IMG/VR virus record: IMGVR_UViG_3300043331_001436
Location: 1-29,648 of that record
Direction: 5' to 3' (one strand)
Length of the DNA stretch: 29,648 nt
Source of the DNA: a virus
Position 1 is the stretch's first letter. Each line of letters starts with the position of its first letter. A program made the translations under genes and the position numbers. Positions 7,372 through 12,918 of the stretch are shown here, piece after piece. The notes under the pieces are model-generated. The model was not told the DNA's origin. It saw only the letters and a list, made by a program, of their open reading frames with translations, and did not search any database.

Positions 7372-7659
7372 TTAGTGCAACGTGTGGTTTCCTAGAAGTC
7401 TCTCAGCTGCATCCGTAATAAACGCATGCATCACCACCGCCGAAAGCTCTGGGTCCATTGGAACTTGGTAGTAACCGAAATCACCGATGTAAATCAATCT
7501 TACCTCGATGACATGAAAGCCGAGATCGTATGAGAGGCAGCACAGCATGCCGTCCTCAGGAATGCAGCAGGGACACACTGGCGGCAGGCAGTCAACCTGA
7601 CGCTGTGTCATCTCAAGGAGTTCGTGACCGACGGGAACTTGGGTTCTCAGTCTGAGCAC
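7372..7659 (-). CDS. Hypothetical Cys-rich small protein
   Basis: 95 residues with a central Cys cluster (C24, C29, C31, C32, C40, C41) that could bind a metal. The last part is ordinary mixed alpha/beta. Start GTG at 7659 with GGAGAG 8 bases upstream. It overlaps the preceding gene by 47 bases. No family recognised. Confidence 0.55.
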   Translation of the reverse strand: MLRLRTQVPVGHELLEMTQRQVDCLPPVCPCCIPEDGMLCCLSYDLGFHVIEVRLIYIGDFGYYQVPMDPELSAVVMHAFITDAAERLLGNHTLH

Positions 7660-7852
7660 TAGCCCATCTCTCCAGTTGATCGGGTGAGAGACCAGGGGGA
7701 GGCTCGTGGTCTTTGATGAACTGCCACTTACGAGCCTCCTTCAGCCAGTGGCCGATAGACAGCCACAGCATCGCCCCGCCAGGGTTGAGCTTTGATTTAG
7801 CCGCGAGCCACTCGAGGCACGCGTTGATGCTTAATGGTTGGATGCTTAACAT
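7613..7852 (-). CDS. Hypothetical small protein
   Basis: 79 residues. The N-terminal 45 residues look like a folded helical segment (INACLEWLAAKSKLNPGG, then WLSIGHWLKEA); the C-terminus is Pro/Ser/Arg-rich and probably disordered. It overlaps its upstream neighbour by 56 bases and the downstream one by 47. The ribosome site is poorly placed, so expression probably depends on coupling. Function unknown. Confidence 0.5.
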   Translation of the reverse strand: MLSIQPLSINACLEWLAAKSKLNPGGAMLWLSIGHWLKEARKWQFIKDHEPPPGLSPDQLERWASAQTENPSSRRSRTP

Positions 7853-8006
7853 GCTCCACCCTGACTTCTATTCGTTCTTTCCAGAGTTCTCTCGACCGTC
7901 GCTTGGCGGCGTTGATGGACTCATACGACTCCACCTTCGCGCCATCCAAGAAGAAGTTCTTCCCCCTTCGAACGTAGATCAAGTTACTGTCACCCAGTCC
8001 ATGCAC
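7797..8006 (-). CDS. Hypothetical small basic protein (start uncertain)
   Basis: 69 residues from GTG at 8006. A TTG at 7982 that overlaps the previous stop as TTGA is an equally good start and would give about 61 residues. The core (IYVRRGKNFFLDGAKVESYESINAAKRRSREL) reads as a short beta hairpin plus a basic helix. Possibly nucleic-acid binding, given many Arg and Lys, but no family is recognised. Confidence 0.5.
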   Translation of the reverse strand: MHGLGDSNLIYVRRGKNFFLDGAKVESYESINAAKRRSRELWKERIEVRVEHVKHPTIKHQRVPRVARG

Positions 8007-8179
8007 GTCGCAAGCAGGTTATTATAATCGCCTGAACGTGCCTGTCTTGTAAACTCTTCGATCTCGTGCTTTGGAACGACCATGGAACGCTTCATGGCTT
8101 TCTGAACTGCGCCTATGATGGCGTAAGCGTTGCCGTCTTCGCCGATCAGCTTGACTTCGATGGTTGGATACTTACACAT
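7979..8179 (-). CDS. Conserved phage small protein (LIGEDGNAY type)
   Basis: 66 residues. The sequence pattern (VKLIGEDGNAYAIIGAVQKAMK, then EIEEFTRQARSGDYNNLL) is one I associate with a widespread family of small phage proteins of unknown function. Start ATG at 8179 with GGAGG 10 bases upstream. Overlaps the preceding gene by 34 bases. Probably an early accessory protein; role unknown. Confidence 0.65.
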   Translation of the reverse strand: MCKYPTIEVKLIGEDGNAYAIIGAVQKAMKRSMVVPKHEIEEFTRQARSGDYNNLLATCMDWVTVT

Positions 8180-8415
8180 GGCTCAGTGACCTCCGCGTCT
8201 GAGACTAGTATGTACACTGATCCCCGACGCTTCGATAGGATCAGTGCTTGCGTTGGTGTAAGCTGAGAGTGACACAGCTTACGAAAGGTGTAGCCTCTGA
8301 ACCGTATGTAGTTCGGTGGAGGCCACTCTAGACTCACGTCCCTGAGATCGAACTCGACTGCACTCCCATCACTGAAGTGCAATCGAGCGAAGTCGTCCTT
8401 CTCCGGCGTAGTCAA
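8146..8415 (-). CDS. Hypothetical small protein
   Basis: 89 residues from a TTG that overlaps the preceding stop (TTGA). The N-terminal half has a beta-rich pattern (ARLHFSDGSAVEFDLRDVSLEWPPP). The C-terminal half contains LTPTQALILSKRRGSVYILV. No domain recognised. Its tail overlaps the next gene by 34 bases, so the last residues may be little constrained. Confidence 0.5.
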   Translation of the reverse strand: MTTPEKDDFARLHFSDGSAVEFDLRDVSLEWPPPNYIRFRGYTFRKLCHSQLTPTQALILSKRRGSVYILVSDAEVTEPCVSIQPSKSS

Positions 8416-8588
8416 GGCCGGGTCTTTCCCTGATAGGTGCAGACTCGATTCGGATTCCGAGTCCTCGTGCTCTCGCAGTTGTACACTGCCACCTGCCCCG
8501 TATTGACTTCGACGGGGCGTGACGGGATCTCAGCACGCTGCCAAGCGCAGCCTGATAACAAGAACACAGTCAGCAGCATCGTCTTCAT
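8412..8588 (-). CDS. Small lipoprotein
   Basis: 58 residues. The ATG at 8588 is supported by GGGAGG 5 bases upstream and by an ATGA overlap with the previous gene. The N-terminus is a lipoprotein signal with lipobox LLSGC (Cys17 or so, after MKTMLLTVFLLSG). The mature peptide is about 41 residues with two further Cys. Small phage lipoproteins can be outer-membrane spanin subunits or superinfection-exclusion factors; with no companion inner-membrane spanin visible nearby I cannot decide. Confidence 0.65.
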   Translation of the reverse strand: MKTMLLTVFLLSGCAWQRAEIPSRPVEVNTGQVAVYNCESTRTRNPNRVCTYQGKTRP

Positions 8589-8944
8589 GGTTGCCTCCCA
8601 TAGGCTCGTTTCAAACACTCATCGCTACCGCAGGTTTGCTCTCGTGGGCTCACCTTCGGCTTATCACAGAATTCGCATTTCCCGTGTCTCTCCACGAGCT
8701 GGAACAGAGCGTCTTGCCAGACGTCAGAGTCCTGATCGCTGGGGAGCATGCACTCCCACCACAGATCAACGAACTCGTTACAGAACTTGTCGCTGGGTTC
8801 AGGGACGCTGGGGTAGTTCGGTTCTTCGTCTTCGCCGGTCAGTTCGGCGATCTCGATTCTGATCTCTTCACGAGTCCAGAACTGACGCTTGGATACAAAG
8901 ACTTCGACGTCTTTGCCTTGGTCATCAATGTGTAGCAATTTCAT
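8585..8944 (-). CDS. Hypothetical protein with C-terminal zinc-ribbon-like Cys motif
   Basis: 119 residues. The first two thirds are acidic and helical; the C-terminus holds C90-x2-C93 and C105-x4-C110, a four-Cys arrangement suited to one zinc ion. Start ATG at 8944 with AAGGAG 5 bases upstream. Preceded by a 96-base gap containing a strong hairpin. Function unknown; perhaps a regulator or a host-protein binder. Confidence 0.6.
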   Translation of the reverse strand: MKLLHIDDQGKDVEVFVSKRQFWTREEIRIEIAELTGEDEEPNYPSVPEPSDKFCNEFVDLWWECMLPSDQDSDVWQDALFQLVERHGKCEFCDKPKVSPREQTCGSDECLKRAYGRQP

Positions 8945-8964
8945 AAAATCTCCTTAAGGCAGTC

Positions 8965-9007
8965 GGGTATCAGGAGTATGAGCATGGTACTGAGGCTCCT
9001 GATACCC
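8965..9007. other. Perfect 12-bp stem-loop in the leftward operon
   Basis: GGGTATCAGGAG (8965-8976) pairs perfectly with CTCCTGATACCC (8996-9007), leaving a 19-base loop. No T tract follows on either strand, so it is not a standard intrinsic terminator. It lies in the only sizeable gap of the leftward cluster, just upstream of the ribosome site of the next gene. It may be an RNA-processing or mRNA-stability element, or a protein-binding site. Confidence 0.6.
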
Positions 9008-9040
9008 TTTAGGGCGCTGCTCCCCACCCTGGAGATTCCC

Positions 9041-9385
9041 TCAGTCCCGGACCTCCGTGATCACCATTGGACCAGCGATTAGGTCCCATGATATGTTCAT
9101 GAACTTTACGAGCTCCGTGATCGGCTCGTTCAGATCCTGCAGTTCTTGCAGGTTACTGCCTCCAAACGCTGCGTGGTACAGAGCTGTGGCCTTCGGATTG
9201 AAGGGCATATTCTTAAGCTTGCCCTCCTCGTTTACGTAGGCCTCATACCTCCGACCCTTGTACTTGACGTGGACGAGTTCTATGTACCCGCCCACCAGCT
9301 TCTGGAGCTGTTCTAGGCTGAGCTCTTTCTTCTTGGTTTCTTTCTGCTCGTAGGTGCCGTCAGGCTGAATGACCAGGTATTTCAT
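9041..9385 (-). CDS. DUF3846 domain protein
   Basis: 114 residues. The family pattern is visible: MKYLVIQPDGTYE at the start, LQKLVGGYIELVHV in the middle, and YVNEEGKLKNMPFNPKAT, with a C-terminal DLIAGPMVIT. DUF3846 proteins are common in phages, plasmids and mobile elements and have no established function that I can state. Start overlaps the previous stop (ATGA). It is the last gene before the hairpin gap. Confidence 0.75.
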   Translation of the reverse strand: MKYLVIQPDGTYEQKETKKKELSLEQLQKLVGGYIELVHVKYKGRRYEAYVNEEGKLKNMPFNPKATALYHAAFGGSNLQELQDLNEPITELVKFMNISWDLIAGPMVITEVRD

Positions 9386-9564
9386 GACCCCGCTCCCAGG
9401 AATTCATGCCAGCACTTGTCGGAGCAAATGCCTGTAATCAGTTGCTCTCGCTCCTCGTCGGTCGCGTTGGGGAACTCCTGCTGTATGAGCAGGTCCGGAC
9501 GCTTACGCTCGCCCAGGACAGGTTCGTAAACCTTCCCGCAAGCTGGGCACTGTGTTTGACTCAT
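9382..9564 (-). CDS. Small zinc-ribbon-like phage protein
   Basis: 60 residues with C6-x2-C9 near the N-terminus and C47-x3-C51 near the C-terminus, a likely zinc site bracketing a helical middle (DLLIQQEFPNATDEEREQL). This layout is familiar from small phage proteins of unknown role. Overlaps both neighbours by 4 bases, so it is part of one tightly coupled translation unit. Confidence 0.65.
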   Translation of the reverse strand: MSQTQCPACGKVYEPVLGERKRPDLLIQQEFPNATDEEREQLITGICSDKCWHEFLGAGS

Positions 9565-9821
9565 TGTGATTCTCCGTGTATGCCTTCAGGGTTTTCCTGA
9601 GTGGGGTCGGTCGGTTCGCATCCCTCTTTGAACCAATCGAACATGCACGTGAAGCTGCAGAAGTCCATATCTGCGCCGCCCTTTTCCTCGAGGTAGTTAG
9701 ACTCAGTCCTCATCGATACCTCGGCATTGCACAGATCGAAATGGATCCAACCTGGCTCTCTCTTCCGATTGTCCACGCGCTTGCCGCAGCGGTCGCATTG
9801 ACTGATTTTAATGGTTGTCAT
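9561..9821 (-). CDS. Small zinc-finger-like protein
   Basis: 86 residues. C9-x2-C12 and C55-x3-C59, with a further Cys31, suggest a metal-binding mini-domain; DFCSFTCMFDWF is a typical zinc-knuckle end. The C-terminal 20 residues are Pro/Glu-rich and probably disordered. ATGA-type overlaps on both sides. Function unknown. Confidence 0.62.
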   Translation of the reverse strand: MTTIKISQCDRCGKRVDNRKREPGWIHFDLCNAEVSMRTESNYLEEKGGADMDFCSFTCMFDWFKEGCEPTDPTQENPEGIHGESQ

Positions 9822-10120
9822 TCCATCTCCGTGATCATGTCCTGAAGGTCTTTGATTGGAAAGTTCGCTCGAATGGTCGAGATGATGTTTTCGAGGTTCA
9901 GGCGCTGGTTGTGTTCTCGATCGAGCTTGTCCACGAGGTCGCTCAGGATCTGCAGGATTTCGTCTTTCTGAGCATCGAGCTCTTTCGGACTCTGACCTTC
10001 GTTGCCGGTGAGTTTCTCCAGGAGGTCGTACACGCGATCCTCTTCAGGCGTGGGATCGCGCGCATCGTTGCCCGGGATATCGCTTGGGTTGCATCCCGGG
10101 GGCATGTTATAACCCGTCAT
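9818..10120 (-). CDS. Conserved small phage protein (NMPPGC...DIPG type), coiled-coil C-terminus
   Basis: 100 residues from ATG at 10120, chosen over a farther upstream frame start at 10252 because GAGG lies about 9 bases before it and the extension would overlap the preceding gene by 146 bases. The N-terminus MTGYNMPPGCNPSDIPGND matches a recurring phage motif; the rest is a charged helix likely to form a coiled coil (about residues 40-95). Role unknown; coiled coil suggests oligomerisation or partner binding. Confidence 0.65.
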   Translation of the reverse strand: MTGYNMPPGCNPSDIPGNDARDPTPEEDRVYDLLEKLTGNEGQSPKELDAQKDEILQILSDLVDKLDREHNQRLNLENIISTIRANFPIKDLQDMITEME

Positions 10121-10313
10121 CGTAGCGATCCTCGAAGTCTGGGCTGTAGCGCTTCCGTGTGCAGGTTCTGCAGATGCTGCTCGTGGCTTTCTTCGGCAAT
10201 TTTTTACCGCACAGCACGCAGTTGAAGCGTCCGCTGCTATCAGGGCATCCACCGCCGTCGCCTAGTGGGGGCGGGCCGTGTCCACAGCAGGGGTAGTCTT
10301 CGCATCTGTTCAT
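10107..10313 (-). CDS. Small Cys-rich zinc-binding-like protein
   Basis: 68 residues from ATG at 10313 (GAGG 5 bases upstream). It contains an N-terminal C4/C9/C10/H12 cluster and C32-x2-C35 with C48-x2-C51, so one or two zinc sites are likely. The opening MNRCEDYPCCGHG recurs in small phage proteins. Overlaps the next gene by 14 bases. Function unknown. Confidence 0.6.
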   Translation of the reverse strand: MNRCEDYPCCGHGPPPLGDGGGCPDSSGRFNCVLCGKKLPKKATSSICRTCTRKRYSPDFEDRYDDGL

Positions 10314-10513
10314 ACGTGCCTCGGCTGGCAATCGCAGGTTCTTTCCATATCCCTGATGTGGTAGTCGAGTCTGGCTTTTTCAAGCTTCAACTCGGCTTCC
10401 AGAACCGGGACGACTTCAGGATCGCCCCCGCCTTTTTCAGCTTCTCGTATGGCGGCGACTTTGTAGAGCTCGATTAAAGCTCGCAGGCGCCTCCACTGAT
10501 TTCTGTTGCTCAT
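10310..10513 (-). CDS. Hypothetical small helical protein
   Basis: 67 residues from the ATG at 10513, which overlaps the upstream stop as ATGA; the longer frame up to 10684 would lie almost entirely across the preceding gene. Predicted nearly all helix and highly charged (RRLRALIELYKVAAIREAEKG), with C-terminal CDC. Possibly a small DNA- or protein-binding helix bundle. No family recognised. Confidence 0.55.
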   Translation of the reverse strand: MSNRNQWRRLRALIELYKVAAIREAEKGGGDPEVVPVLEAELKLEKARLDYHIRDMERTCDCQPRHV

Positions 10514-10758
10514 GGCGCCAGCACTCCGTGCAGGATGCAGTGGCGAATCACTCGCCACCTTTCCTTGTCGTCCACGCTGTGTTCCTGGTCGATTGTGCCG
10601 CCAGGACCTTCTTCGCGCGTTATTAAGGACGGAGTTCTTTCGACGAGGAGTGATTGCTGGGAGCCTCCCCAGTGGGGAAAGCATTCTCCCGGGTTCAGGA
10701 TGTAAACGCTGATGGTTCTGCCATCAGGCGTATTGATTGTGAGTATGGGTGCTCTCAT
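10510..10758 (-). CDS. Hypothetical protein, first gene of the leftward accessory operon
   Basis: 82 residues, beta-rich at the start (MRAPILTINTPDGRTISVYILN) and helical at the end. ATG at 10758 has the leader GGAGATCAAC, identical to the leader of the leftward gene starting at 12501. A TATAAT box lies about 30 bases upstream, so this is the promoter-proximal gene of the 10758-5552 cluster. Function unknown. Confidence 0.6.
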   Translation of the reverse strand: MRAPILTINTPDGRTISVYILNPGECFPHWGGSQQSLLVERTPSLITREEGPGGTIDQEHSVDDKERWRVIRHCILHGVLAP

Positions 10759-10786
10759 GTTGATCTCCGGTTTATTCGACAGTCCT

Positions 10787-10792
10787 ATTATA
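10787..10792 (-). promoter_or_regulatory. Candidate -10 box for the leftward accessory operon
   Basis: A perfect TATAAT on the minus strand about 30 bases upstream of the first gene start gives an mRNA leader of roughly 20 bases. No good -35 hexamer lies at 17 bases; a TTCAAT lies about 20 bases upstream, so activation by another factor is possible. Confidence 0.5.
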
Positions 10793-11003
10793 CGCCTCTG
10801 ATGACTGTGGAGATTGAACCTTATTCTACCTTAGTGTGACTGTGATTTCCGGTACGTTAACTATAACGAAAGTTTTGGTTGTGTGTTGTTTTGGTTGGTT
10901 GGTATGTTGTTTTCGCAAACCAACACTTGACTTGTAATCCGCTTCCCATACTTTCAGGAAGCCAAAAATACTGTAAGTCGCTGATTCGCAAGGCTGGATT
11001 GAC

Positions 11004-11129
11004 CGACTTGTCGACTTGTACGACTTGCGTAATACGAACGTATACGAGAGAGGAAGAAAGTATGAAGAAAGGGAGATATAACGCGCGTACGAACGTTCGT
11101 ATTAACAAGTTATACAAGTCGACAAGTTG
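11004..11129. repeat. Long imperfect inverted repeat with iteron-like direct repeats
   Basis: Left arm 11006-11046 and right arm 11086-11127. The outer 15 bases (11006-11020 with 11113-11127) pair perfectly; then 5 bp (11023-11027 with 11106-11110), then 12 bp (11030-11041 with 11093-11104) after small mismatches. Each arm contains three copies of the pentamer ACTTG or its complement CAAGT, spaced 8-9 bases apart. The right arm also holds the perfect palindrome ACGAACGTTCGT (11089-11100). The loop is purine-rich on the plus strand. The layout fits a replication origin or a multi-site operator. Confidence 0.75.
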
Positions 11130-11173
11130 ACCATTACTGAGTAACAAAATGAACGACTTAGGTTATTTTCAAG

Positions 11174-11191
11174 TTCCCGTAAAGACGGGAA
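11174..11191. other. Short GC hairpin upstream of small terminase
   Basis: TTCCCGT (11174-11180) pairs with ACGGGAA (11185-11191) around the loop AAAG. No T tract follows on either strand. It lies between the large inverted repeat and the terminase promoter; possible minor regulatory role. Confidence 0.45.
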
Positions 11192-11227
11192 GCCGTACAA
11201 GCCATTTCTTTCATACAACCAACAGTA

Positions 11228-11233
11228 TATAAT
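11228..11233 (+). promoter_or_regulatory. TATAAT box abutting the small terminase start
   Basis: A perfect -10 hexamer ends 6 bases before the ATG at 11240, so transcription would begin at or next to the start codon. No Shine-Dalgarno sequence is present upstream. This suggests a leaderless mRNA, unless a more distal promoter reads through. Confidence 0.5.
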
Positions 11234-11239
11234 CGTCGC

Positions 11240-11815
11240 ATGGCTCGCAAACGACGTGTCATCATACCTACTCGTCATACTTTCTCTCGGTATGCTCCTG
11301 AGTATTTGGATGAAGTCTATCTCTTGGCGTCAGCTGGGATGACTGATGAGGATATCTGTAAGGTCTTCGGGATTAGTGCTGGGAAGATGGCGATATGGAG
11401 GGAGAGATATCCATCCCTGGATGAAGCCATTCTGAAGGGCCGCCTACAACCTGACATGCGTGTCTTACAGAGCGCGTATCTCCGAGCTGTCGGGTATGAG
11501 GTACCGACGACTACGAAGACTGTGTCCACTGATTCTGATGGCAATATCCGCACTGAGGTTAAGGAATCGATCACTCATATTGCTGGTGACCCTGGGATGA
11601 TTAAGTTCCTACTCCAGAATAGGTTGCCTGATCAGTTCAAGGATAAGACTGAGATCGAGTTGAAGGTAGAGTTGGGGGATAGGCTAGCGAAGGCCTTGGC
11701 ACGGACGGCTGTACCTTCGCAGCCTGAGGGGACTGTTATCGACGTCTCACCTGCATCTGGGAATACGGCTGAGGCTGAGCTCGCCGACGCTGCTCTTCCC
11801 GAACCCAGCCCTTGA
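11240..11815 (+). CDS. terS: Small terminase subunit-like DNA-binding protein
   Basis: 191 residues. A helix-turn-helix is visible at about residues 22-57 (VYLLASAGMTDEDICKVFGIS, then MAIWRERYPSLDEAI), followed by a linker and LQNRLPDQFKD, features typical of phage small terminases that recognise packaging sites. The C-terminus is Ala/Pro-rich. The start has no ribosome site (see promoter entry), but the basic N-terminus MARKRRVIIP is a plausible start. It lies 1.1 kb upstream of the large terminase, with a minus-strand gene islet between them; its 3' end overlaps the last gene of that islet by 80 bases. Confidence 0.7.
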   Translation: MARKRRVIIPTRHTFSRYAPEYLDEVYLLASAGMTDEDICKVFGISAGKMAIWRERYPSLDEAILKGRLQPDMRVLQSAYLRAVGYEVPTTTKTVSTDSDGNIRTEVKESITHIAGDPGMIKFLLQNRLPDQFKDKTEIELKVELGDRLAKALARTAVPSQPEGTVIDVSPASGNTAEAELADAALPEPSP

Positions 11816-11903
11816 TTATCTCCAGGTGCTCTGTCAGGGTGTGCTTCTGATCGGTCTTGCAGAAGCCACACCTGTTGTCGAAGTGGATGTTTGGTGTGCT
11901 CAT
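11736..11903 (-). CDS. Small basic protein with CxxC motif
   Basis: 55 residues. ATG at 11903 overlaps the upstream stop (TAATG), suggesting coupled translation. It has C12-x2-C15 (RCGFCKTDQKHT) and then a helix and an Arg/Gln-rich tail. Its last 80 bases lie over the 3' end of the small terminase on the other strand, so the tail may be constrained by that gene. Function unknown. Confidence 0.5.
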   Translation of the reverse strand: MSTPNIHFDNRCGFCKTDQKHTLTEHLEIIKGWVREEQRRRAQPQPYSQMQVRRR

Positions 11904-12124
11904 TAGTTGGAATCCTCCAGGTCGTCTGGAATTGGGAACAGGACTCTGGTGCCGAATCCGTCCCTGAAGTGGAAGTCTGAGTCGTCGGAGCCGATCTCCA
12001 TCTGGAAATGGTTGCCGTCGACATTGACCCACAGTATTTCGTCCTCCGAATCACTGAACTCCACAACCTGAGCGTTGGGGAATACCGCGCGGAAGACGGC
12101 CTCAACGTAAGCTTTCGGCGTCAT
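11903..12124 (-). CDS. Hypothetical acidic small protein
   Basis: 73 residues, strongly acidic (VVEFSDSEDEILWVNVDGN, then EIGSDDSDFHFRDG), with an alternating beta pattern in the second half. Start ATG at 12124 with GGAG 6 bases upstream. The acidic surface recalls DNA-mimic or inhibitor proteins of phages, but no family is recognised and this is speculation. Part of a four-gene leftward islet between the terminase genes. Confidence 0.55.
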   Translation of the reverse strand: MTPKAYVEAVFRAVFPNAQVVEFSDSEDEILWVNVDGNHFQMEIGSDDSDFHFRDGFGTRVLFPIPDDLEDSN

Positions 12125-12127
12125 ACG

Positions 12128-12202
12128 CTACTCCATCAGCAGTGCGGCCGCGAATATGAAAAGCCATACGCACAGCCAGCCTGCCTGAATTGCTTCGATC
12201 AT
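12128..12202 (-). CDS. 24-residue single-pass membrane peptide
   Basis: A very small frame, MIEAIQAGWLCVWLFIFAAALLME, almost all hydrophobic, so a single transmembrane helix. It has a good ribosome site (AGGAG, 6-7 bases before ATG) and ends 3 bases before the next gene start, consistent with its operon. Could be a tiny holin-like or membrane-regulatory peptide. The evidence is context plus composition only. Confidence 0.45.
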   Translation of the reverse strand: MIEAIQAGWLCVWLFIFAAALLME

Positions 12203-12255
12203 ATCGATCTCCTGACGCACGTCTGCCGCCATCCGTGGCAGCAGTGCGTGGTTGG

Positions 12256-12501
12256 TTAGTGCTTCGCCGGGCTCAGGATCGCGCGAATCTGCTTCGCGTA
12301 GGCCTCGTCCCCGGACCAGCGGTTGCGCAGGGTGTGCGCGAGGTCGCTGTCCTGTTTGCGCCAGTACGCGCGGAGCTTGCGACGGGCGGTTTTCGGATCG
12401 ATCTTGAGCTCCTGGCAGATCCGCTTGAGCGGTGTCTCGTTGCTCTCGACCGGTGCTTCGGCAGTTGCCACGGGCGTGGCGGTTGCAGTTTGCGTTTTCA
12501 C
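12256..12501 (-). CDS. Small HTH-like DNA-binding protein
   Basis: 81 residues. The N-terminal 24 residues are Thr/Ala/Glu-rich and likely disordered; residues 25-49 (LKRICQELKIDPKTARRKLRAYWRK) look like a helix-turn-helix, followed by a basic helix. Start is GTG with GGAGATCAAC upstream. It is the first gene of the leftward islet and is adjacent to the repeat-rich 12502-12918 region, so it is a candidate to bind operators there. Target unknown. Confidence 0.6.
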   Translation of the reverse strand: MKTQTATATPVATAEAPVESNETPLKRICQELKIDPKTARRKLRAYWRKQDSDLAHTLRNRWSGDEAYAKQIRAILSPAKH

Positions 12502-12918
12502 GTTGATCTCCGTTTATCAGTTGTGGTCGTCGCGCCCGAAATGGAACGCGATTCGACGTTGGTAACGATACGCGCGTTCGACCCGAATTGAAAAGAATTA
12601 ATTTTCATACAACGCGCGTTCGTTATAACCAAAAATCATACAACGCGCGTATCAAGGAATGCGCCTGCGCGCGACGCGCGCGTATCTTCCAACGCACGCG
12701 AGCACGCGACGCGCGCGCGATTCTGCAGCGCAGCACGTACTGCAGTGCAGCATTTGACGCAGCGCAGCTGAACGCGCGCGCCCGCCTGCGCGTGGGTGCG
12801 TGCACGCGTGTGTACGCGCCCGCGATAACATCGCGCGCTTGCGTTATGATCACGCACGCCCATAGCGCGCTTGTGTGACCCCGCCGTGTGATGGAGCATC
12901 CGATACCGGTAGAGAGAC
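12502..12918. other. CGCG-rich non-coding region upstream of large terminase
   Basis: 417 bases without a credible gene; the long plus-strand frame across it codes only for Arg/Ala/Cys-rich low-complexity sequence. From about 12655 to 12870 it is packed with GCGC/CGCG runs. The segment 12796-12819 is a perfect 24-base purine/pyrimidine alternation, and CTGCAG/GCGCAGC elements recur around 12722-12772. Base composition is unlike anything else in the window. The position suggests a packaging site, a replication or structural element, or a promoter region for the late genes. Confidence 0.6.
12605..12650 (+). repeat. Direct repeat pair containing ACGCGCGT palindromes
   Basis: The 15-mer TCATACAACGCGCGT occurs at 12605-12619 and 12636-12650, a period of 31 bases or about three helical turns. 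A partial third copy (ACGCGCGTTCG) lies near 12569, and the core AACGCGCGT also occurs at 11080-11088 inside the other control region. This looks like a repeated protein-binding site. Confidence 0.6.

Larger units (their letters stand above)
10759..11239. other. Non-coding divergent control region
   Basis: No convincing gene in these 481 bases. It separates the leftward accessory operon from the rightward small terminase. It holds candidate promoters in both directions, a G/T-rich tract on the plus strand at about 10870-10912, repeated ACTTG/CAAGT elements, a long inverted repeat (11004-11129) and a small hairpin (11174-11191). It is locally AT-richer than the genes around it. It may be an origin of replication or a regulatory switch. 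Confidence 0.65.

Noticed and set aside
9818-10252. Upstream-extended start for the gene ending at 9818
   Set aside because: Extension would overlap the Cys-rich gene by 146 bases and looks frame-shadow-like; ATG at 10120 has a ribosome site.
10857-11147. Frames on both strands over the divergent control region
   Set aside because: They run through the inverted repeat, lack ribosome sites and show no protein-like pattern.
12605-12650. CRISPR-like array
   Set aside because: Only two full copies of a 15-mer with a 16-base gap and no cas genes; better explained as a binding site.
12588-12878. 96-residue plus-strand frame (and two minus-strand ones) across the CGCG-rich island
   Set aside because: Composition is Arg/Ala/Cys low complexity dictated by CGCG repeats, with no ribosome site; not a credible protein.
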